NCBI GenBank assembly: GCA_010645155.1
Contig: CM021322.1
Coordinates: 3,985,713-4,049,712, forward strand
Direction: 5' to 3'
Length of the DNA stretch: 64,000 nt
From: Tigriopus japonicus
Taxonomy: Eukaryota > Arthropoda > Copepoda > Harpacticoida > Harpacticidae
The notes below the pieces were generated by a model, which made no database searches, was not told the origin of the DNA, and worked only from the letters and a program-made list of their open reading frames with translations. How positions within the stretch are numbered: position 1 is the stretch's first letter; the number at the start of each line of letters is the position of its first letter. This document shows, piece by piece, positions 22,701 to 34,700 of the stretch. Position numbers and translations under genes: made by a program.

Positions 22701-25700
22701 ATCCAACCGAGAATGAATGAACTAGCCCTTTTGTGGTAATTGTTTTACCACATAAGGGCGAGCTCATTCATTCTATGCTCTCTGCAGTACATAAGTTTGA
22801 GAAGGCATAACTTTTAACTTCGCCCTTCGATTGAGCTGAAAATTAAAAAATGTCGTCTACTGAATAAAAACAAGGTCACGTTTGCAGAAGAAAAAGCAAT
22901 TGAATTAACCCTTCTGAAAATCATGATTCCCACCGTTGGCCTCCCACTCCAGAAATTCAGGGCATTCTGATGGCCCACAAACGCCTGACCAAAATCAAGT
23001 TGCCCTCTTCAATGTATTAACTTCCTTCATTGTTTTGAACAGTTTAAACTCAAGGGGGTATTTTACATTACTTTATCAAGTGACCAGTTATGACGCACAT
23101 ATCTCAAAAACACTAAACCGGACGTCGCTTACGCTCATTCTTATTAGAACCACTTTCAAACCTCTTTTAAAGAAACCTTTAAGAACAGGTCCTTCAGCTT
23201 AGCCTGTAGAAGCGTTTCAAGTCCTCTTGTGTCAGAAAACAATTGCTTACCTACGCGGGAACGATTCACTCTTTACAGGAAAGGTCGAGCTTGCTAAGAA
23301 AGGCCTCAAGGTCTACTTCAATTGACAAAAGTAGTCGTGGCAACGCAACAAGTGCTTTGCTTTTTGCACAAAACACCCAATTAAAAACAGTGAAACCAAT
23401 TAAATAACAAATACCAAAATGTTTGGTTTTCAGTCCAGTATCATTTGGCAACAGGAACCCGTTGGTCTCTTCACTAATTTTACTTTGCTACCCCAACATT
23501 TGAATCGACTTGGATACAAATCTCATGCAGTCGGCAAGTAAGTAAGGACCCAAATCAAGGTTCTTGAGTGCTTCTAAATTGGGAACACTTCCATTTTTTT
23601 GCAGATGGCATTTAGGATATTGTAACTCGTCATATCTTCCGACTAATCGAGGGTTCCAATCCTTCAATGGATACTTTATTGGCTCAGAAGATTACTACTC
23701 TCACCTGAGACCCCCTAGTGGTGAGTAAGCCCCATTTGTTCCATGTGAGCTTCTCTGGTCCCCATTCCTTGTTCCTACATTACATACGTATCGTGCGATA
23801 TGGCCTGCTTTGAAAACGACGTATGAGGTCCTTGGGTAACAATATTGCATTGCCAAGTATAAAAGAGAGCATTATTTGTTTCAGTTGGAGGCGGTCCTCC
23901 TGGATACGATTTCCAACACAATGAGGGCCCAGATTGGTCTGCTAATGGAACATATTCATCCGTAAGAGAATTTGTGATATTTTCAGACTACATCAAATTA
24001 AGATGAAAGAGCTGCTCATGCATACTTTCTCTTCTGAACCGTTCAGCCATCTATTCCCGAGGAGATCTTAAGTTATTAATTAAAGGGTGTTTTGATCAAA
24101 TCTTTGGTTCGCACTTGACATCAATTTAGGCCATACATACTCAAGACATTCCTCTAAAATGCATAACAGCTTTAGAGTATTTTTTTGAGTGACATTATAA
24201 GTGCTGTTGATGCTTTGCTGTAAGTTGAAATGTTTATCTTATTGCACTTAACTCATAATTCTTGACTCGACCATGCCTTTGTCAATTAGTCTCTACGCTT
24301 GTTTGTGCCGACCCCAAGAAAATGTGAATTACCTCGAGAACTGATCACTGACATGTTTTAGACAAGAAATGCATTCTTCGTCTCCTACAACATTGGGTTT
24401 TCCCATACATAATTGAACTTCCCTAATATTCATGGTTGCCCAGATAACACGCCTTAACAACTCGGGGCAGTAAGGCCAGATGAATCTGGAATCAAAGCAG
24501 GCGTTCATTCTCTTTGTGCCTCCTTAAGAGACCCCATGTATGAAACACCTTGACTTTCTTTCTCCTTGCCAAAAGGATATTTTATCTCTATTAGCCTTAG
24601 CAATGGTAACTCGATATGGCTAAGCGCTCAGCGAGATTGAGAGTGAGTAATGAGTAGGGCCCGGAAAAATATTTGCAAAAAAGTGGCAAATATCCAATTT
24701 ATATTTTCTTCAGAAACCCTGTATATTTGAAAAAAAGCCGGGTGTTTAAAAAATGGTTTTTTTTGACAACGCATTATTTGGTACTTTTGTCTGCGTGCAC
24801 CGATTTTCCGAATTTGTTTTGAAAATATTTGCAAAAAAGTGACAAATATCTAATATATATTTTCTTCAGAAGCCCTGTATATTTGAAAAAAACCGGATGT
24901 TTAAAAAAAAAGATTTTTTTCTGACAACGCATTATTTGGTACTTTTGTCTGCGTGCACAGATTTTCCGATTTTGTTTTGGGGAAATTTGATGCATTTGAC
25001 CGTGTTTGGAGGCGTGCTTTACATGTAATGGATTTAAAAATGTAGTTTTTAATTTCCCTCAATAGATGGCGCAAGTTTTTTCGTGTATGACAGTAGTTTT
25101 GGTTGTGAATGTGTAATCTCAATACAAATGCCATTTTGTAGAGATTTTTGTATTTTAGGCTCATTTTGAGTAAGCCCTATTGAACATTGGTAATTCATTT
25201 ATTTTGCCTGAAATATTTTTTCTAACTCTAATATTCCAAAAAATATTTTTTTTTCCTCGAAACAGTCAAAATATTTAAAGATTTAATGAAGAACGGATAA
25301 ATATTTTTAAACTATTTTATATTAAAAATATATTTCCGGGCCCTAGTAATGAGTGACCTAGCCCTAGAGTGGCTTGGAATCGTTGACTAGCTCATTTTCC
25401 TTCATTAGCTTGATCGTTGGGATTTCTATGGCTTTCTTAGAGATGGAGCTCGCAAGTTGATCGAATTTAGATCATACGTTACAAATATAGGATGAGAGTA
25501 CAATGTCATGATTATCAATCTCCATCGTCAAGAAAACTAATTTTCCAATATTGCAGAAAGAAAAATGAAAACAAGTCGATGGTTATTTTTCACTAAAAAT
25601 TATTGGGACACCGTCCCAGGAAATTCCATGGGCTTTGTTTAAACATCTTTGAATGCAAATCTATTGATTTTTACATCTCGAACATGTTGCAGATTCTTGT

Positions 25701-28700
25701 TGGTTTGCATGCCGAGAAAATCATCCGCGATCACGCCCTTCAAGCTCGAGAGAAGCCCTTGTTTCTTTATTTGCCGTTTCAAAATGTTCACTCCCCACTT
25801 CAAGTTCCCGAATACTACTCCAATCTTTACCCAAACGAAACCAACCAAGCGAGGAAAATATTTTCAGGTGAGTGGCAATCGACGCCAAAATGAATCTATC
25901 TATTTCCCTTGAGAAATTAGAGGACGCCCACGGTAATTCAAAATGCCTATCAAGTTTGCAAGGAAATACCCAAAAACAATGAGGTATGTTTTGGACTCAA
26001 GAAACCACTAAGGGAAACAACTTTAAGCTTGTGCATTTTTGAAAGTTTGTATTGTATTGTACTATAAAGTTGGTATGCCTGTGGCTTTTTTAAAAGACAT
26101 ATAAAAGACAGGTTTGTCAGGAATGGCACATTTCGCACAAATCGCACGCTTATTAGGTTTGGTAGTTCTATCTGGAAGCAGGGATGAGAGGTTTGAGATT
26201 CATAATCAGATTTTCGAATATTATATTGGCGATGAAAGGTATATTATGTATATATTATGTTAAAGGAAGCCAGAGTGGCCACGCGTAGTTAAAAGTGCCG
26301 AGTGTAAGTGCTTCCCCAGACGGCGTAGGTTCGAATCCTGTTGGGGATCGGATTGAAGCTGTCGGGAGAAACCCTTCAATTTACAGGTAATCGCATTCCT
26401 TGTAGCGGAAATAAAAAATCCGCAAAAAAAAAGGTCGATGTTTTGAATAGATCTCTTGAAACTGGCTATTGTTGGCGCTTTCCTAAGTTCCACTGGAATT
26501 CATTCCAAAGCTTCCTTGATTGGTGGTACAACAGAGCGTTATCCATGCCATCGATGACTCTGACATCACCCCTTGATTGGCTTCTCGTTGTTCTTTGGTC
26601 TTCTGGAGTAGTTTTTGCCCGGATTTGGTCATAGAGTTGATGCTCTGGTGAATTTTTTGCCTTCCACATTTCGACGAAAGCTGCTTTCACACACATCTGG
26701 TTGATGGAAAGAAAACCCAGATCTGCGTGTTGTGTTGGATAAAAAGTAATATTTCTAAAAACCTAATCATCCATGGAAAGAACAATCAATCCATTTTTAA
26801 AGGAGTCAAAATGGACCATTTGAGCTCAAAGAACCAAGCTGTAAGTCAAACTAATTCCAATTAGTTTCAATTTAAAAAGTACTCAAGTGAGTTCTAGATA
26901 TGCATTGATTCGGTAAAAATGGGCAATTTGATATGTTTTTTTTAATATATCACTTTTTATCATGCACAAACTTTGAAAATGCAGTAATTCAAAGTTCTTT
27001 CGCATGGGTTCATCCTGAGTTCGAAGCATACCTCATTGTGTTTGGATATTTTTCATTCACACTTGATAGGCATTTTTAAGTACCATGTGCCTCCTTGTAC
27101 TTGACGCTAGCAACAAAAATGTTCTTCGGAAATGTAACCTCAGGAGTTTTTTTGAACTATTCATAGGAATGGTCACAGCCATGGATGATGCCGTGGGAAC
27201 TGTAATCAAAGCCTTAAAAGCACAAGGACTTTTCAACAACACTATCATCGTATTTTCTTCCGATGTAAGTCTAGGATCCTATTGCTTTACATTATTTTTT
27301 TTCAAGTATTTGTAGAATGTGGTGACCTTTTAGTTGTTATGTCTGGGAGGACTAAACTTGAAATTTCTTTTCCAAGAGTCGACATCCACGTGACGAGAGG
27401 CTCTTGTTGATTCTTCCAGAATGGTGGCCAGACCAATTCCGGGGGGAACAATTTCCCCCTCCGAGGAAACAAAGGCACTCTTTGGGAAGGAGGGACCCGT
27501 GTTCCAGGATTTGTACACATTCCTTTCTCCAAGAATAAAGCTAGGAACATCTCAAGGTGAGAGAGGTGTTTTCATAGCCTTGGTCACTTTTGCATCGACA
27601 AAAAACTTGTTAAAAACGGGGAATTTCCACCTTAAATCAGTTTTTGGCTAGTGTACTTTAGAGGCTTTAAAACGCCTGAAATTTGTATGGTTAATAAGTT
27701 CGACCCATTCAGTGGTGCATGTTTTTATAATTAGTAAAAGCTGTGGTAAATGTGAGTTTCAAAGCGTTAGAATACACCCTGACATGAAAGTTTTGTCGTA
27801 ATTTTGAACCAAAATATTTTCATTATATAAGAATAGATTTGAACGACTTGACATCCAATCTGTCCCCAACTAGTCTCTTCTTCCTCGGAAATGATATTTG
27901 GGATGCTATCGACCAAAGTGGAAAGTGTGGACGGCTCGACGTTTTTCCGCACTTTATCAGGTGTCTTCCTTCCTTTGCCTAAAATTTTCATGAACGGTTG
28001 AGATTCTATGAGCTCTTGAATTAGGACGTACAGTAATATTTCCGGTAATTTTTGCTTAGAGGTGTTCCAAAACTAGTCTCCTTTCTCCAAAACTGAGTAA
28101 AATTTGATTCCCGCCATTCACTATTTTTTCATAGCGGTTTAAAGGCAGAGGGAACCGTGCAAAAAAGAAACGCCGGACATCAAGTTGACAATTGCTGTTC
28201 CAGGAATAATTTTTCACCTATTTGCCCTTAAATTACATCATAACTAATCCAAAAATATTCTAGGAACTTGTTGGGGCACACGGGTGGTTTGATTGCGCCA
28301 AAGCGTCCACGCATTGCCGTTATTCTTGGGCTCAAAGTATGACTACGACACAACTTTTGTGTCAGGGTGTAGGATTATTCAAAAGCTACAGGTTGAATGA
28401 TGAGTTAGGGGCTCATATAACAAAGCAGCAAAACAACTGACATCGACTTTCAAAACGCCTTGAAAGTCTGCTTTTATCTAAATTGGTTTAAGTGAAAAAA
28501 GCTAGTTGCTTTCAAGCTTAAATTAAATGCGAGAATTGCAAAGTGGTGGCTTATTTTCAAGAAGCTCTCGTTATGTGAATGACAAACGCTTACATTAAAA
28601 AATTGAGTTGACGGAACAAGAGAGTAAACTTAAGAAAAGCTTTTATGAATTTCTATTAAAGAAAAACATCCCTTTTTGCAAAAAGCTTGTAAGATAGCAT

Positions 28701-31700
28701 AGCAGGGCTTTTCCCGTCCAAATATGCTCTTAATCGGCAATGAAAAACGAGATTCTGTTTTTAACAATGTCTCGGTAAATGACACTCTATTTCAATCCTC
28801 ACCTAGTGTTGTATTCAGAAAAAAACAGGTTTGATCCAAGAGCTTAATACGCCTTGATGATTGTCATTGGATATCCTGTTCCATTTTCCAGTTTGTTCCA
28901 TGTTACTGATTGGTTACCAACGCTTTATCGAGCTGGTGGTGGCAATCCTCAGGATTTGGGTCCAATTGATGGTGTGGATCAGTGGAATCTCTTGATGGGC
29001 AGTCAGGATAACGGGGCTCGAAAAGAATTCTTGTACAACATTCAACCCATTCCTAGTATTGAAGGCGCTAAAGCTAGAGCAGCCATCAGGTAAATTAAAG
29101 GTTACTCAGACAGTTCAAAACGTTTTCTATAAGGAGAGCAATTATGGTTGAGAACAATCAGATTTTGCCCTAAATTACACACAACTAAGTCGATAAATTA
29201 GAAAGGTATTTTCAGTCCGAATCAACCAGGTATGGCGCCATTCATTCATCTAATTTTCCTCTATAAAGACTCCGTGAAATATACCTGAGAAACCAATTTT
29301 CCGAACAATTTTAGGTATAGGTCCAGGAGAGCGAGTGGGCTCCAAAAAAAGGTCTAAACCAGGGGTTCTCAACCTATGGGTATTTACCCAAAATTGGGTA
29401 AATTTGACTTTCTGTTGGGTAAATTTGTGTCCGGAAAAATTGGAAAAAACTTGGGGTTTTTCGACCAATATTGCACGTTTTTCTCTTCTTCACGTATTTT
29501 GACATTTTTATTGTTTCTCTCCGTTTGAATTTCGCGCGGCTCTTAAGCCTCTGATCGCAACCCGATAATCGGTGAGCAAAAAGGCCAAAAAGACAAAAAC
29601 GGTGTAATATTGGTCATTACATAGGGGGGTAAATCGGATATTTCCCTTGCCAAAATGGGTATCCCCCGGAAAAAGGTTGAGAACCCCTGGTCTAAACAAA
29701 TAAGAGCGCAAAGTGGCTCTTTTGTTCCCGAAAGAAAACTCGGTCTCCGGGAGAACGTCTTTCCAAGTTTGTATTTGATCTGTGCTTTCAGCAAGTACAA
29801 AGAGATGCTTCGTTAAAGCTTCGTATCAATATGCATGGCTTTCAATTAAGACAAGCCTCTGATTAGAGACCTGTAGGGTTGTTCAAATAATGCAAATCAA
29901 AACGACAAGAAAGTGCACATTCACATGCATATGTTTGATTTTTTGGACTCATACACTTGTTCTCTGTGATTGCTATTGGTCAGAACCAGTGCCAAACGCT
30001 GGGTGTGAGGAATTGAATTGATTCCAGATACCCCTCAATCAAGTCCATTTTCAGTGTCAATGTGAAAAGAAATTAAAGTAATCAAACTTGAGCAATGAAT
30101 GAAACAAGAAAAACAACTAGTCATTCAACTTGAAGTAATGCGTGCGATGAAAGTCACTTGAAAGTGTTTCTGTCGTTGCATGAATTTGATGTCTTTAATT
30201 AGTGCTGAATTTTTGGAAATGGTTCGTGATAAAAATCTTTCAAAAACTATTAAAAATGCCCTTCCATATCCTAGATTTATACTCGTGAGTTGCTTATGTT
30301 TGTGAGTCAACCCATATTTTTCTTGCAAGATTTAAGGTTGGTTGTTGAGGTAGTTTTGAAGTATAGTAGAAGCATATCTACTGTAAAACCATAAAAGAAG
30401 CATATGATATGGAGTAGAAGTAACCATGCTCGATCAAGTTTCGCAACATAAGGTGTGATTGAAAAACGCAGCTTATGTAGCGCAACTTGATAGAACATGT
30501 CTATTTCTACTTCATCTCAAATGCTTCTTTTGTGTTTCTTCTATGCTTCTAGATATGCTTTTACTATACTTCAAAACTATCCAACAACCGACCTATATTC
30601 CGACTTCGCATACCCGTTAGCAACACTAAGAACAGATTCTCTCATAGAAAAACAAATTTACTTTTGTCTTGTTAATGACCTGACAAGAGTGTATTATGAT
30701 TAGCGTTTGTCATGTATCAATAAACGTAAGTCAGTCACACGTGGTTGCTAGACTTTGTTGTCAGTTATCTTTACATGTCTCTTTTTGTAAACAAAAAAGG
30801 AAAATCGATTCTCTGAAGAGAATCCTGCATCTTCTGCGAGATAAACCTGCATCCATGATCATTCATGGTCAGTCAACTTTTTCAAGTACGATGGTTCATA
30901 AACCATTTCATGCTGCGAAAAAAAATAGCTTAGGGACCTTGCTAAGGATGCCAACGGGGAGGACAAAAAAAAATTATGCACTCAAGTTTTGCGACCTCAT
31001 TTGAAAGTGCAAAATTGAATAATATTTTCCAATGAAGTCAAATTTTATAAAGAGGGATTTTCATTTCATAACACATACGTGTATAATATCATTTTCTCGA
31101 AGCTCTATGCACCAAATACAGAGTTTGGTGAATTTTCATGAACTCAATTCCTTATGGAACCATTAAAGAACTAACTCTGAATTTCCCCACAGAATGGGCG
31201 ATTTTAAACTTTTACGAGGCGATCCTGGAGAACCAAGTGGTTGGATTCCTCCGGCAAAAAGCATTGAAGTTTCTCTTGAGAAATTAATCCCGGCAAATAT
31301 GACTAGATTCCAAACCATCGCCAATCCTCAAAGCTTTGAAGTTCGCCTATACAATATCACATCCGATCCAGAGGAGCGGGTTGATTTGTCCGAGGATCAC
31401 CCGGATGTGGTGGAAACTATGCTGAAAAAATTGGCCAAGTTTGATGCCTCCATGATACCACCAAATGTTGAGGATCAAGTGGATTCCGGCAATCCCAACC
31501 ATTTTAACGGGGTTTACACAACGGGATGGTGTCAAGCTCAACCCCGTTAAAGTATTTGGCGATGTAAATGTTGACATATGAATTTTGTTTGAAAAGACTG
31601 CATGTCAAGTTAATTCCCCAGCCTGTCGTCTCAATTCCTGCGTTTCAAAGTTGATAGAGAAATGGACAATAAATAACAACTTCACGTTCAAAAACGTTGA

Positions 31701-34700
31701 CAGCAACATTTTTCTTTCTCAATGGAGAGTGATATGTAGAGTTTAGATTAATAGATGGTGATAATACAATGGACTTCCAACGTATTGGGAAGATGGTGCG
31801 AGTCGTTGTTCGTACTTTAAAATTTTATGAGCCAGGGCCCCTTAGAGCTCCTTGAGATACCCCTCAAAGCCGTTCCTTTTGGTGACATGTTATTTTGCGA
31901 TAACAAGTTCAGAAACTTAGAACTAGAACCACTTATGCTCGTGGGGCCAAAGGTCTTTGATCGTTAATTTGTGGGCCCGTGGACCTCCCAACGTCTGGTT
32001 GGTGGGCCCTTGACAAAACGTAGTCAAATTGGTGGGCCTTGACCTAAAAACGGTTGCCGACCCCTGCTTTAGTAACACTTTAGTAAGCTGACCGTTTTTT
32101 CTGCAGATGTGGTGGCGAAGAAATGTTGGCTTAAAATATGTGGGTCAAAGTTATTTTTTGAAATTTGAATTAGAAGAAACATTTTTTTTGCGCTTTCACA
32201 CCTTTTTCTTGGGCTTAGATACGCCCTGATAGTGGAGGCAAATCATTAGCAAAGATGAATTGTGGGGTAGAAAATTAAAAAATGGAGGCAAATCACCACG
32301 CACTAGATTGTGGAAGCGGGATACTGATACACATGTTTAAATGGTTGGATTCCCTCCTTTGAAGGATACATCACTTCGCTTTGACATACATTTTGGATTG
32401 AAGACGACCAACTCTGCACTTGTGGCAAGCATAATTTTGTCCAACACCCATCTCCATTTAGAGTTTCTATCTCGACCTTTCTTTTTGGGATGATTATAAT
32501 GTGATATAACTTATGAATGTGCAATAATAACACATCGATTTCTTTTCTAACGATGAAGGGGATTCCTCACATTGGATTGGAGGTGATATTTTTTAACAGA
32601 AGCTTCTTAGTCCTTATCGAAAAACAAAACCTCCTTTTTATTCTTCACATTTATTATTCAAACTAGTTGAGACCTGTGATGATACGATAATTATCATTTG
32701 ACCTTATCATATACTGCATAAATATTTAAACAGGATTAAAAAAGACGAACCTATTGAGGAAGGTTGTTGATGATTTTGGCCACCCTTTCTGTGCTGATTT
32801 CAGCGAGAAGAATAACTAAAGCAAACCTTTTTCTTTCTCCATGGTTTCATCTAGTTTCACTTTATTCTCTCATTCATTTCCCTACAAGCCCGAATTGTTT
32901 GCACATTTTTGTGTTTTAAACTAGTTTCATTGCCTTTGTTGTATGTATCCCTTGTGTTTTCCATCATGAATGGGAATTTAAGTTCTACCATTATCTTCAT
33001 ATTTTGCGGGTGGGAAGACGAATCCGAATACATTGGGAAACCATGGTCATTTAATAATAAGTGGTCATTTTGCCGTTGGTCAAAAGGGCCACTAAACAGC
33101 TTTTGTTGCCTTAGGTTTGGCTGATTGATCATCTTCAAATAAAATCTGGTGCAGAAACGTGTTTTTAAGAAAGACAAGAGAACTATTTGCATTGAATATT
33201 TGAATTTAAAAAAAATGTGAAGACATGGTGAGTGGATTACAAAGGAAAAAATTGAAGATTGAAAATTTCAATTTGATGACAAATACTCCACCAGTTACGT
33301 TGCTTATAAGAAAGACCATGACGATAGTGCCCAACTCCAACTTTTTTGGCACCTCGTCTTATCTTCAAACTTTCCGATGCTAAGACAATGCAGTAATAGA
33401 ATACGTAAAGGACTGCCTGCCATATCTGACAAGCCCCATGTTCCATCTGCCTTAAAGCAAGGGATGAAGTCTGCTTAATTTTCTGCATTGACCTCGCCTT
33501 GAACAGAACTTCAGGCTTCACAACGAAATGAGTGTTGCTGAACTTTGTGAAACCTTACCCAACATGCGAATCACTGACTGACGGCCTTTGTTGTACGAGG
33601 TGTCAGAGGCGCAATGAAGGCCCTTGGTGCCGGAAGTGGACCCTCGTTGCATAGCTGAACTCCTCTTCATAGCCATCCCAATTCTGAAGGATTGTCAAAA
33701 AAGATTAGGTCGTGAAAAACGACACCCAAAGGACACTTGATGGTTGCTGTTGTGTGTCAATTACCTGAAGTAGAGCACCATGACAAGAGTAAGAGGAATG
33801 ATGAAAGCTATCACAGTTGACACAATCATGAGGTACAAGGGAATTTGCGTGCCTTCGTTCCACGGAATGGCACACCACGCAGACTCTTCGATAACTTGAC
33901 CAGACTTTTCATCCGTCAAGTAGTTTACCTGGAAATGGAATAGTCAGACATTCAACATCAGACACATTCGTACAGCAATTTGGTAGACGTGTGAAGAATG
34001 ATTCCGGAAACAAAATTGCCACTGAGTTATTCGCATTGAATTGGCTAACTTTGAGTTCTTGATGTTCTTGATGAAGGGGTTTGGCTCATTGACCTACGTT
34101 TAGGCGTTTGGTCATACCCCCGATGATTATTGAATGTAGCAAAAACTCGACTAAAAATGGATGTCGGAGGAGACTGCAGTACAGTAAATATCTCTGCAAG
34201 CCTTTGTAATATTGGACTCTGTGAGTGATTGGCAATGACATCTGAATAACAGATAAATAACAGTTTGTGTCATCCTTTCGCTTTATGAAGCATGGTCAAC
34301 CTTGCTAGCTTAACAAAATAGCATTGAAAACAAAACGCTGGTTCAAGGTTGTGTTTTTGTACTACAATAAATTCAATCATAAATAGGGCTGAATATTTTA
34401 GGTTAACTTTTCGGGCAAATTATGACATACAGTAATTAGGTTGCCCAAAATTACGTTTTAGGTATTTTTTAGGTTGAATAGATTACACCTTTTTAGAGGC
34501 TTTTCAGGCCAAATTTAGCCTTTTATTTATTGGTCTACAGCACTTTACTCTTTGCAAGAGTAATAGCACGAGCAGAGACAAAGGCAGTGAAAATTTTATT
34601 TGGCAGTGGGGGAGGAAAGTGGCTGAAAATGGCAAAAAAAATCTACCAAAAAACGAGATCGAAAATTGTCGACTTAAAAAAAGGAGCTCGGAAATATTTG

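Noticed and set aside
26268..26350. Functional tRNA-Ser gene
   Set aside because: The B box is good but the acceptor and anticodon stems do not form, and a SINE-like body and A tail follow.
28261..28345. Possible extra sulfatase exon (acceptor-like CTAG before GAACTTGTTGGG)
   Set aside because: Exon 8 joins directly and in phase to the exon at 28892, restoring the conserved H-V-T-D-W-L-P-T block; the candidate adds unrelated residues.
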